From Promethearchaeota archaeon (GTDB lineage: Archaea > Asgardarchaeota > Lokiarchaeia > Sigynarchaeales > SOKP01): DNA of 13,903 nucleotides. Positions within the stretch are counted from its first letter, which is position 1. Every line of letters begins with the position of its first letter. This document shows positions 1-6,579 of the stretch, one piece after another. The notes under the pieces were generated by a model. The model had not been told where the DNA came from, made no database searches, and saw only the letters and a program-made list of their open reading frames with translations. Made by a program: the position numbers and the translations under genes. The stretch lies in NCBI GenBank assembly GCA_016839905.1, contig JAEOTJ010000069.1, forward strand, positions 1-13,903, read 5' to 3'.

Positions 1-205
1 GACCACGAATATCTTGACTTCTCTTAGCTCCAATGAACTTTAATCTAACTGACGATTCTATTCCTTTCCATAAGAATACTTTTCTAATATCATCAGCAAC
101 AATTACATAACATTGATCTGTCTTAAGAAGATCCTTAATAGGACCATCAGATGTGACTTCTGTTGTAGTACCATCTGGATTTATAATAAAGACCTGACAT
201 CCCAT
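1..205 (-). CDS. Gelsolin-like domain protein (partial, N-terminal 68 residues)
   Basis: Only the N-terminal 68 residues are in the window; the gene continues past the left edge. The protein begins MGCQVFIINPDG and runs through CYVIVADD, RKVFLWKG and SSVRLKFIGAKRSQDI. This is the pattern of a gelsolin-fold repeat: a strand ending in acidic residues, then a charged-hydrophobic strand ending in W-x-G, then a Ser/basic helix. Gelsolin-family proteins bind and remodel actin filaments, and Asgard archaea carry actins with gelsolin-like regulators, so a cytoskeletal role is plausible but inferred. ATG at 205 was chosen because an AGGTG lies about 8 bases upstream and a TATA-like element lies at about 244-255. 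It could be another small alpha/beta domain; without the rest of the gene this is a motif-level call. Confidence 0.6.
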   Translation of the reverse strand, partial: MGCQVFIINPDGTTTEVTSDGPIKDLLKTDQCYVIVADDIRKVFLWKGIESSVRLKFIGAKRSQDIRG

Positions 206-240
206 ATTCACTCGCACCTGTTATCGTAATATTCTTTCTA

Positions 241-257
241 TTTTATACTTTAAATAA
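241..257 (-). promoter_or_regulatory. TATA-like promoter element for the gelsolin-like gene
   Basis: Read on the minus strand this is ATTTAAAGTATAAAATAG, a typical archaeal TATA box in an A/T-rich context. It lies 36-52 bases before the ATG at 205, which allows a transcription start near 215-225 and a short leader. The 12-mer ATTTAAAGTATA recurs on the minus strand at 2023-2034. Confidence 0.45.
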
Positions 258-371
258 TAAGATTATTTTTTTTTCTATACATATTTTGTATACTATTTAT
301 TTAATAAATTAACGATTTATAAAAGTTTATTTAGTTAAGGAAGTAATCTCATTAAACCTTTATTAGATAAA

Positions 372-1937
372 TTAGATTTTTAATAATGTTAAAATTGCCT
401 TGTTAATGTTATTGATCATATCCATTGCTGTAAAGCGAGCTCCCAGGTTTTTCTTACAAAATTCACCTAAATATCCATTAAAAAAGGCTGCAGAACAAGC
501 GGATTGGAAAGAATTATTCTCAGTAGCAAGAAAACACGCACAGATCCCCGCCAATACGTCTCCAGTCCCCCCAATCGACATTTCTGGGCATCCTGTTCTG
601 TTAATTTTGGTATTACTACCATTACTAATATAATCATATGGACCTTTTACTAATAATGTTGCATCCAATTTTTTAGCCAAGTTAGATAAAACTTTAATTC
701 TGCCCACTACATCGTCATTAGGAGGTAATTTAACTCCCGTCATTATTTTTAACTCTCCTTCATGAGGAGTTAATATTATATTCTGTCCCTTAATTAATTC
801 AAGATGATCCTTGACTAATTTTAAAGCATCTGCGTCAAGCACGATTGGTTTTTTGTCTTGTTTTACCTTTTCTAACAATTTTATAAGCAATTCTTCTGTT
901 TCTTTTTCTTGAGCTAAACCTGGACCAATTACTATTACATTCGCCCAGTCAATTAACTCTGATATGTCGTTATATGCTTTAATGTTTAAAAAATCGCCGG
1001 GACTCGTCCGTACTATCATGTTTGGCGAATATTTTCTGAGGACTTCCCCTATAACTTCTGGAACGTACGTTCTTACCAAGTCTATTCCAAAATTAAATCC
1101 TGTTAATGAAGTATATGCTGGAGCGCCAGAGTAATCCTTCGAGCCGCCTACCACGAGTATCCTTCCAAATTGCCCTTTATGAGCATCTGGCTTTCTCTTT
1201 TTTAAAGTGGGAATAAAATCTCCTCTTCCTACAAAAAGATTGGCTTCAAGCGGAATCCCAATCGATTTTACTACAATTTCATTAATGTATTCATTATTAT
1301 TATCCATTCCTTTTTTATTACGATGAAAAGTAATTACTAAATCAGCCTTGACTGCTTTATCGGCGACCTTTCCTGTATTCGGATCCAAACCAGAAGGTAC
1401 ATCAATAGATACGACCGAATTATTGTTAACTTCTCTTATTAAATTAATTAAATCTATTGCTGAAGACATTGGCTCCCTAATCTTCCCTTTAACTCCCGTT
1501 CCTAACAATCCGTCAATGATCAAATCATAAATATTATATTTACTAACTTGTTCTGGATTAACATGAAGCTCTGCAGAATCTTTTATTATCTCAATTTTAA
1601 TGGAATGAGTGAGATTTTTAGAAATTATATCCCAATTTAACTTAGCCTCTTTAGTCCTAATCTTTTCCGGTGTTCCTATAAGCGTGACTAAGCTTTTCAC
1701 ACCGAACGATGATAAATGGCGTGCAATAACAAACCCATCACCACCATTATTGCCAGTTCCACAAAAGATCGCCACTTTCGAATCTTCATTAAGATTATAT
1801 CTTTTAACGATTTCAATAGTAAAAGAATAACCCGCACATTCCATTAAATGGCTTTTTGGAATACCAAGCCACTCTGAATTATTGTCTAAAATACCTACTC
1901 CTTCTGAAGAGATTTTTTCTGAAAAAAATCGTTCCAT
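372..1937 (-). CDS. nnr: Bifunctional NAD(P)H-hydrate epimerase / ADP-dependent NAD(P)H-hydrate dehydratase
   Basis: This 521-residue protein repairs hydrated NADH and NADPH: the N-terminal half epimerises the R and S hydrates and the C-terminal half dehydrates the S form using ADP. The YjeF_N-type epimerase domain (about 1-235) shows CGTGNNGGDG at 59-68, IDGLLGTG at 141-148, SIDVPSG at 177-183 and the FHRNKKG segment near 204-210. The ribokinase-like dehydratase domain (about 245-521) shows KGQFGR at 254-259, LVVGGS at 261-266, GPG at 338-340, VLDADAL at 366-372, TPHEGEL at 390-396 and GTGDVLAG at 457-464, whose aspartate (D460) is the usual catalytic residue. Length and domain order match the fused archaeal and bacterial enzymes, and all landmark motifs are present. 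It stands alone as a transcription unit, with no obvious Shine-Dalgarno before the ATG and a TATA-like sequence further upstream at 2023-2034. Confidence 0.96.
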   Translation of the reverse strand: MERFFSEKISSEGVGILDNNSEWLGIPKSHLMECAGYSFTIEIVKRYNLNEDSKVAIFCGTGNNGGDGFVIARHLSSFGVKSLVTLIGTPEKIRTKEAKLNWDIISKNLTHSIKIEIIKDSAELHVNPEQVSKYNIYDLIIDGLLGTGVKGKIREPMSSAIDLINLIREVNNNSVVSIDVPSGLDPNTGKVADKAVKADLVITFHRNKKGMDNNNEYINEIVVKSIGIPLEANLFVGRGDFIPTLKKRKPDAHKGQFGRILVVGGSKDYSGAPAYTSLTGFNFGIDLVRTYVPEVIGEVLRKYSPNMIVRTSPGDFLNIKAYNDISELIDWANVIVIGPGLAQEKETEELLIKLLEKVKQDKKPIVLDADALKLVKDHLELIKGQNIILTPHEGELKIMTGVKLPPNDDVVGRIKVLSNLAKKLDATLLVKGPYDYISNGSNTKINRTGCPEMSIGGTGDVLAGICACFLATENNSFQSACSAAFFNGYLGEFCKKNLGARFTAMDMINNINKAILTLLKI

Positions 1938-2130
1938 AATAATTTATTGTAAGATAATGTGTTAAAAATCTTTTTAGATTATCATATAATTTATGAGATT
2001 TCAATAAATTTTAAAAAAAAGATATACTTTAAATTTAATTTCCTATTTTATTTTCTCTGTTAATTCATATATATCTTTTATAATCATAATTTTGTTATTT
2101 TTCCAAAAGAATTATTATTAATAAGAAGAG

Positions 2131-2249
2131 TGCCGGTGGAGGGGTTTGAGCCCTCGACCTCCAGATTATGAGTCCAGCACTTTCAGTCTGACCCAATTTT
2201 TCAGAAAGATAGCGTGTCTGGCGCTATAACCAAGCTAAGCCACACCGGC
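2131..2249 (-). tRNA. tRNA-Met (CAT, elongator) with a non-canonical intron at 32/33
   Basis: The mature 75-nt tRNA is formed from exons 2249-2216 and 2171-2131. The acceptor stem is GCCGGTG/CACCGGC with discriminator A, and CCA is not encoded. The D stem GCT/AGC has a T13-T22 mismatch. The anticodon arm CCAGA-CTCATAA-TCTGG is restored only after removal of a 44-nt intron (2215-2172). The exon-intron fold pairs CCAG in exon 1 with CTGG near the intron end, flanked by ACA and ACT bulges. Cutting after AC in both bulges gives exactly the 7-nt loop, placing the intron between positions 32 and 33. The anticodon stem lacks the three G-C pairs of initiator tRNA, so this is elongator Met; tRNA-Ile2, which also reads CAT, is the alternative, but the acceptor sequence favours Met. 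Oddity: T-loop position 54 is C (CTCAAAC) rather than the near-universal T. Confidence 0.93.
2172..2215 (-). other. 44-nt intron of tRNA-Met, position 32/33
   Basis: The segment separates the 5' anticodon stem (CCAGA plus C32) from the T33-CAT-AA loop and 3' stem. A relaxed bulge-helix-bulge is visible: a CCAG/CTGG helix with 3-nt bulges ACA and ACT. An outer helix on the exon side is weak or absent, as is common at non-canonical archaeal intron sites cut by heteromeric splicing endonucleases. The sequence is non-coding. Confidence 0.85.
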
Positions 2250-2277
2250 TTTTTTTCAGATGAAGCCCCGGGCGGGT

Positions 2278-2307
2278 TTTTCCGAGAAAGACGAGATATT
2301 TCCCTCA
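2278..2307 (-). other. 30-nt intron 2 of tRNA-Thr, T loop, about position 59/60
   Basis: The T stem GCGGG/CCCGC is intact but enclosed sequence is 37 nt instead of 7. The intron can form TGAG/CTCG with further wobble pairs, and exon TTC can pair with GAA at the intron end, giving AAA bulges on both strands. The exact junction is ambiguous because of the A runs: the spliced loop is TTCAAAA if cut at 59/60, or TTCAAAT if cut one base later. Confidence 0.78.
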
Positions 2308-2345
2308 TTTGAACCCGCGACCTTTGCCTTACCAAGGCAATGCTT

Positions 2346-2373
2346 TCGACTAAAATCATGAAAGATGATTTTA
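2346..2373 (-). other. 28-nt intron 1 of tRNA-Thr, D loop, position 21/22
   Basis: The intron contains a hairpin: AAAATCAT and ATGATTTT pair around the loop CTTTC. The exon sequence GGTT can pair with the intron-end AGTC (using two G-T wobbles), with bulges GAT and GAA on opposite strands: a bulge-helix-bulge. Cutting after the second bulge base in each case leaves GGTTGA joined to AAGC, a perfect 4-bp D stem with a standard 10-nt loop. Confidence 0.83.
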
Positions 2374-2548
2374 TCAACCAACTAAGCTACCGAGGCATAA
2401 TATTGATAATCCAATAAATTTAGTAAGTATTACAAAATTAAAAGTTTTTTCAATCTTTCCTCATCAAAGATTTTATTTCGATAATTTTTTAATCTCTTAA
2501 AATACAAATTATGTAATTAAATCATTTTATTTGAGATTGAGAATCAAA

Positions 2549-2758
2549 ATGTCACGTTTGGACCAATTAAGAGATCAAGATAAAGGAAGTCTCCGCCGTA
2601 CAATCATTGTTGTCGTCATCGTGGCGAGTATTTTGCTATTATTATTTATTTTTACTCCTTTAATATGGGATTCGATTGTAGGAACTCAACAAGAAAACCC
2701 TTCAGAGAAATTACCGGGATCTCTTGCTATTTTCTCTTTATTACTGGCTTTATTTTGA
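2549..2758 (+). CDS. Small membrane protein of unknown function
   Basis: From ATG at 2549 this encodes 69 residues starting MSRLDQLRDQDKG; an in-frame ATG at 2531 would add six residues (MRLRIK). A charged N-terminus is followed by a strongly hydrophobic helix (RRTIIVVVIVASILLLLFIF), a polar segment with QQENPSEKLPG, and a short second hydrophobic stretch that ends abruptly at the TGA. The order suggests an N-terminal cytoplasmic segment and one or two membrane spans. It lies upstream of the tRNA operon on the opposite strand. I do not recognise a family. The frame stays open for 15 more codons after the TGA (to TAA at 2804-2806) and encodes a plausible basic tail, so the second span may be truncated by this stop. 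Confidence 0.55.
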   Translation: MSRLDQLRDQDKGSLRRTIIVVVIVASILLLLFIFTPLIWDSIVGTQQENPSEKLPGSLAIFSLLLALF

Positions 2759-2810
2759 ATAAAGGTATTCTTTTGGGAAAAGATTTCAAAGATATCTAAT
2801 ATTTAAATTT

Positions 2811-3761
2811 TCAAAACAATTTCATATATTCTTTATTTTGCAATTTTTTATGACCATAAAATCGGTATTGCCATTCAATTCCAAGAAAATTGCTTATCTT
2901 CTCGCAACAATGAAAAGCTTCGCCTCCTTTGGGTGTATAAAATATAAATAATTTATTTTTAGGAGTAAATTTTAGAAATATTTTATACTTATTCGAACCA
3001 GCACTACTATATAATACACAATCTATTTTGTTAATTTGTGTTAATTCAATTTTTTGATAACTTTTCACTCTGTTTTTTTTCTTCTCCTCAATTATTAAAT
3101 CCTTATTTTTTTCAAAAGTCAATTCATATGATTTAAACCTGACCTTTGACCATTGTTGTAAGGACCAAATGACAAAGAAAGCATCAATTATAATATATCC
3201 TATGAGCCATTTAAGTGGTTCTGAGACAAATGGGACAGAAAGAAACAAGGATATTGCTATAATCATTTGACAAGTAGCACATCCAATTAGGGGTCCTCTT
3301 TTTAAATTATGATAATTGATAAAAATTTTAAGAATTTCTGAACTAGGATATTTAAAATCTATGAAGATTGAATTTTTATAAAATTCCTCTTTTAAAATGG
3401 ATTCAGAATCATTTTTTATGGTGGCACTTCCCATTAAATTTTTTTTTTCTTTCAAGATATTAAATTCATTCATTAAATCTTTAAATTTCTTTTTTCTTTT
3501 TAAGTAAGTTTTTGGATTTCCATAACAAAGAATAGGTACTCCTATTCCTAATATTATAAAAATTATAATCATTGCCCAGCCATTTACTATCATGCCTTCC
3601 TCACCAAGCATTTCTATATAGGGACGACGATTCCCCATATCATAAGCATCTTTATATACAATAAATTTGTAATAGAATAGTAATATCATGAAGATAATTG
3701 CAGAATAAAATATGATAAAACCAATTATCTTGCCATAAGGGATTTTTTTTTCTTTTTTCAT
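2811..3761 (-). CDS. Four-helix membrane protein with a C-terminal soluble domain, unknown function
   Basis: The 316-residue protein has two N-terminal membrane spans (about 12-32 and 62-80), a charged lysine-rich cytoplasmic loop (85-155), a second pair of spans (about 158-179 and 183-203), and a soluble C-terminal region (205-316). The C-terminal region has alternating strands, for example SYELTFEKNKDLII, INKIDCVLY, YKIFLKFTP and KLFIFYTP, followed by a helix, and ends near GIEW. This strand-rich layout after a TM pair resembles the small PH-like domains of prokaryotic membrane proteins, but that is only a resemblance. Cysteines at 161 and 164 form CATC at the start of TM3. It lies 150 bases downstream of the zinc-ribbon gene on the same strand, so it may be read with it or alone. 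Confidence 0.7.
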   Translation of the reverse strand: MKKEKKIPYGKIIGFIIFYSAIIFMILLFYYKFIVYKDAYDMGNRRPYIEMLGEEGMIVNGWAMIIIFIILGIGVPILCYGNPKTYLKRKKKFKDLMNEFNILKEKKNLMGSATIKNDSESILKEEFYKNSIFIDFKYPSSEILKIFINYHNLKRGPLIGCATCQMIIAISLFLSVPFVSEPLKWLIGYIIIDAFFVIWSLQQWSKVRFKSYELTFEKNKDLIIEEKKKNRVKSYQKIELTQINKIDCVLYSSAGSNKYKIFLKFTPKNKLFIFYTPKGGEAFHCCEKISNFLGIEWQYRFYGHKKLQNKEYMKLF

Positions 3762-3911
3762 TCTTCGCTTTCTCTTCTCTTTTTTCTTATCTATGTATTT
3801 CTTAGAATTAGACTAGTGTCTCTATTTTTTATAAATTTCAAAAATAAGAAAGAGTGCTAATATTCATATAATTGATCCTTGAGAAGGTCTCTTAAAGAAT
3901 TTCCTCATTCT

Positions 3912-4154
3912 TTATAATTTCTTCTTATCATTGAGTTGTTTTATTAATTTATGAAAATAGCATGCAGAACAATAAAATTCAACGTTTTGGTTTTGCCAAT
4001 AAGTTTTTAATTGCTCTTGACCTGCGACTGGAAATCTATCCTTAATCGTGTAAAAATCATATTGTTCATTACAATTATTACAACTTCTATATAATTCCAT
4101 TTTCTCATCCACCACTTCATTCTTTAATTCATTATTCATATTTGTAATTTTCAT
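3912..4154 (-). CDS. Small zinc-ribbon protein
   Basis: An 80-residue protein with two CxxC knuckles, C25-NN-C28 and C62-SA-C65, separated by 33 residues. This spacing fits a single structural zinc site. No membrane span or catalytic motif is visible. It starts 26 bases after the carbonic anhydrase stop on the same strand and is very likely co-transcribed with it. Alternative in-frame starts are Met6 (4139) and Met19 (4100); Met19 lies just before the first knuckle. The function is unknown; it could be a partner or regulator of the carbonic anhydrase, but this rests only on position. Confidence 0.75.
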   Translation of the reverse strand: MKITNMNNELKNEVVDEKMELYRSCNNCNEQYDFYTIKDRFPVAGQEQLKTYWQNQNVEFYCSACYFHKLIKQLNDKKKL

Positions 4155-4180
4155 ATTATTTTCTCTTTCTTAAAATCATT

Positions 4181-5050
4181 TTAATCTTCACTTATTTTCT
4201 TGTAAATATTTGGAATGCTCACTTTAATTTTTGGATAATTAATTTTAGGAACATTAATCTTAGGAATGTATCTCGTAATATTATTCATTGTTTTAATAGT
4301 ATCAGTTTCCAGATTATTATCCTGTAAATTTTCTTCATCTATTTTGTTTTTTTCGGGTAGCCCTTGATCTCCATTACTTAAATCTTCAGTAGTTTCACTC
4401 GCATTCCCTCCCCTATTTAAAAATTCAGCGAGATCTTCGCGTTTCATATCAAGTAATTTTGGATAATTGTATATAAATTGCTCAATAAAGGTGAATTCTT
4501 TAATTAATTCATGTTCAAAAACCCAACCAGTTTTAACGTCATAGAACATTCCCGTAATTTTAATATTATGAGGTAATTTCCTAGGAACGCTCAAATTTTC
4601 GACTTGGTCTTTGAGATTCTTAAATTCATCAATGAAGAATTTAAAATATTCCTGTAAATCCTTAAGATTTGGTTGATCATTCTTAATAATTCTCCAGAAT
4701 CCTGATTTATGTACCTTATTAGCAAACTCGCTATTCGATATTTTTGTCATTCCACAATCACTATGACCTAAAATGATAATATGAATAACGTTATACTTAT
4801 GAATAGCTATTAATATCGATCTAATTACATCTGATGTAATTATATTTCCTGCATTTCTTAATATAAATACATCGCCGGGCTCCAATTGGAAAATTCGATA
4901 AACATCAATTCTTGGATCCATGCAAGTGAGAATGAGCACGGGATATTTTGGAATACTACCCTCACCGTTAATATTCTCTAGACCTTGCTGTTGTTTCCAT
5001 TGAAACTCTAAATTTCCTTCTATTAACATCCTTTCAATATCTTGATTCAT
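4181..5050 (-). CDS. Beta-class carbonic anhydrase with a C-terminal repeat tail
   Basis: Catalyses CO2 + water to bicarbonate. The core (about 1-200) shows the beta-class signatures: CMDPR at 43-47 (zinc ligand C43 with the D45-R47 dyad), RNAGN at 65-69 and HSDCGM at 96-101 (ligands H96 and C99), followed by the ITGMFYDVKTG strand near 165-175. The core resembles short archaeal beta enzymes. Residues 205-289 are an extension: an acidic, Asn/Asp/Glu-rich linker (about 215-256), then a proline-spaced segment with repeated PKIN-type units (IPKIN, VPKIN, YPKIK) ending in a basic tail. This tail is outside the usual fold and could dock the enzyme to a partner or membrane. ATG 5050 is preceded by GGGGGTGGAG. 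The gene leads a unit with the zinc-ribbon gene, and the SPFH gene lies upstream on the same strand. Confidence 0.93.
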   Translation of the reverse strand: MNQDIERMLIEGNLEFQWKQQQGLENINGEGSIPKYPVLILTCMDPRIDVYRIFQLEPGDVFILRNAGNIITSDVIRSILIAIHKYNVIHIIILGHSDCGMTKISNSEFANKVHKSGFWRIIKNDQPNLKDLQEYFKFFIDEFKNLKDQVENLSVPRKLPHNIKITGMFYDVKTGWVFEHELIKEFTFIEQFIYNYPKLLDMKREDLAEFLNRGGNASETTEDLSNGDQGLPEKNKIDEENLQDNNLETDTIKTMNNITRYIPKINVPKINYPKIKVSIPNIYKKISED

Positions 5051-5059
5051 TTTAATTTA

Positions 5060-5069
5060 CTCCACCCCC
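5060..5069 (-). promoter_or_regulatory. Ribosome binding site of the carbonic anhydrase gene
   Basis: On the minus strand the sequence GGGGGTGGAG precedes ATG 5050 by 9 bases and is partly complementary to the anti-Shine-Dalgarno of archaeal 16S rRNA. A TATA-like stretch (GTTTTATAAATC) lies at about 5081-5093, but it sits too close for this RBS to be transcribed from a start 25 bases downstream. A more distal TATA-like stretch near 5113-5124 is the better promoter candidate. Confidence 0.45.
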
Positions 5070-5206
5070 TATTTTATTATGATTTATAAAACCATTTTCT
5101 TTTCCTGCCACGTTAAAATAAATGTCCATAAACCTCCTTTTTCATGCTTTTCCCGCACATTAGACAATTCATTTTAACTCTTACCTCTGGATGTTTTTAA
5201 TATTAA

Positions 5207-5242
5207 AAAAAAATTTATTTAAATTTTAATTTAAAAAAAAAA
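5207..5242 (-). terminator. Oligo-T transcription terminator after the SPFH gene
   Basis: Immediately after the stop codon, the minus strand carries two long T runs (about 11 and 9 bases) separated by A/T sequence. Archaeal RNA polymerase terminates at such oligo-T tracts without needing a hairpin. The tracts would separate the SPFH gene from the carbonic anhydrase unit downstream. Confidence 0.5.
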
Positions 5243-5243
5243 A

Positions 5244-6416
5244 TTATTTATTCTTCACTAAAAGTTCCTTAGCTTTTTTAACTCCTCCGTTTCCAAAAAA
5301 ACTCTTTATCTGGTCCGAATATTCAGGTAGAAGTTGCAAGAATGGTATGATTGCCTTTGAAATTGAACTAAATGCCTCGTTTCCGTTTCCAACAATGAAC
5401 ATTTTATCAGGATTCACGTTTTTAAAGATCTGTGGTAAAAGATTTACTAATTGTACTGCTAAGAATCTCTCATCTGCACTTCCCATCGCATCCACTTGTG
5501 ACTGAAATCCTTCCGCTTGAGCAAGCATTTGTTGCCGGATATTTTCTGCTTCACCTTCAGCTTCAGCAATTAATTTCTTTTTAATCTGTTGTGCCTGAGC
5601 GTCCGCATCAATAATTATCTTTTGTCTCTCACCATCTGCCTCAATTTTCTTACGGTCGCGTTCCATTTCTGCAATAGCAATTTCTTTATCTTTTCTTCGT
5701 AATTCAATCTCTTTTTCAACTTGTTGCTGCTCTGTTCCTACTTGATTCTGGACTTCGAGTTCTCTTATTCGAGCTTCTCTTTCTGCTTCTGCTTTAGCTA
5801 ATCTTGCTTTGCGGAACTCTTCAGCTTGTTTCACAGCTTCCATGTTCTTTTTCAATTCTTCTTGTACAATAATAACTTCCAGAATTTCGATTGACTCGAT
5901 GATTATCCCCCAGTCTGCTGTTAATTCGAGTAGATCTTTACTAACGTGGTCAATTATATCTCGACGTTCTCGAATTATTTTCTCAAGGGGCATATGTGCA
6001 CATGTAGTCCTTATTATCGCCTCGGCAGCCTTTTTCAAGATTTTTTCTACGTAATTATCATCACGATAGTTCCACGATACTGCACCAAAAGCCTTCTCAG
6101 GATCTATGACTTTCCAAATAACCATACCAACAAATTCAATGTTTTGATACTCTTTTGATACTAGTTGATCGTGGGCCTCTAATATTGTTTGAATACTCGT
6201 CGTCGGAATCACAATATATTCATCAATTAGAGGTAATAACCAGAGACTACCGCCTAACCCCGCATGTTTAACTTTACCATGTCGCAAATGAATAACGAAT
6301 TGATTTGTTTTGAACTTCCTGTACCTTGACGCCATAAACACTATAAAAAGCAAGGCAAGTATCACCATTGCAACCACGCCTCCTACAATCCAACCTTGAA
6401 TTTCTTGTAATAACAT
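5244..6416 (-). CDS. SPFH/band-7 domain protein, flotillin-like
   Basis: A 390-residue membrane scaffold protein. A single N-terminal membrane span (about 9-29) is followed by the basic RYRKFK stretch and an SPFH/prohibitin domain (about 35-195; strand pattern NQFVIHLRHGKV, LPLIDEYIVIPTTS, VGMVIWKVIDPEKAFGAV). A long Ala/Glu-rich coiled coil (about 190-310) contains repeated EAEGEAE-type segments. The C-terminal part (311-390) includes a hydrophobic helix region (VQLVNLLPQIFKNV) and ends in a basic tail. The length and order match flotillins such as bacterial YuaG/FloT and YqiK, which form large oligomers that organise membrane domains. The gene upstream on the same strand has a NfeD-like C-terminal domain, the usual flotillin partner. 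The start at 6416 is fixed by a strong GGAGGGATG ribosome binding site 7 bases upstream. Confidence 0.92.
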   Translation of the reverse strand: MLLQEIQGWIVGGVVAMVILALLFIVFMASRYRKFKTNQFVIHLRHGKVKHAGLGGSLWLLPLIDEYIVIPTTSIQTILEAHDQLVSKEYQNIEFVGMVIWKVIDPEKAFGAVSWNYRDDNYVEKILKKAAEAIIRTTCAHMPLEKIIRERRDIIDHVSKDLLELTADWGIIIESIEILEVIIVQEELKKNMEAVKQAEEFRKARLAKAEAEREARIRELEVQNQVGTEQQQVEKEIELRRKDKEIAIAEMERDRKKIEADGERQKIIIDADAQAQQIKKKLIAEAEGEAENIRQQMLAQAEGFQSQVDAMGSADERFLAVQLVNLLPQIFKNVNPDKMFIVGNGNEAFSSISKAIIPFLQLLPEYSDQIKSFFGNGGVKKAKELLVKNK

Positions 6417-6421
6417 CGTTT

Positions 6422-6451
6422 TTCATCCCTCCATATTTTTTTTATATTTTT
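6422..6451 (-). promoter_or_regulatory. Shine-Dalgarno and A-rich leader of the SPFH gene
   Basis: On the minus strand an A/T-rich tract (ATATAAAAAAAAT) is followed by GGAGGGATGAAA just before the SPFH start. Nearly the same block, one base shorter, precedes the 44-residue membrane peptide at 7771-7799, so the two genes share a leader and possibly their expression control. Confidence 0.6.
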
Positions 6452-6579
6452 TTTTATTGTATTTAAATTGTTTTTTGTTAAATTCTTATTATTTTCTTGT
6501 CCAAAGTGATTGGACTAATATTTATTTTAGATTTTTCTCGACTTTCATTTAAATTATTTAATCTTTTACTCATTATTCT

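Larger units (their letters stand above)
2264..2396 (-). tRNA. tRNA-Thr (GGT) with two non-canonical introns (D loop and T loop)
   Basis: A 133-nt gene that yields a 75-nt tRNA after loss of 28 and 30 nt. The acceptor GCCTCGG pairs with CCGGGGC (one T-G wobble); discriminator T73 is usual for archaeal tRNA-Thr, and no CCA is encoded. The anticodon arm TTGCC-TTGGTAA-GGCAA is contiguous and gives anticodon GGT. The D stem GCTT/AAGC forms only if 2373-2346 is removed, leaving the standard loop AGTTGGTTGA. The T stem GCGGG/CCCGC closes a 7-nt loop beginning TTCAA only if about 30 nt (2307-2278) are removed. No canonical 37/38 intron is present. The gene is first in a tandem operon; tRNA-Met follows 14 nt downstream on the same strand, so both probably come from one precursor. 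Confidence 0.93.

Noticed and set aside
2756..2806. Selenocysteine at the TGA of the small membrane protein
   Set aside because: No SECIS-like hairpin was recognised downstream and the residue context (LLLALF) does not resemble a selenoprotein active site.
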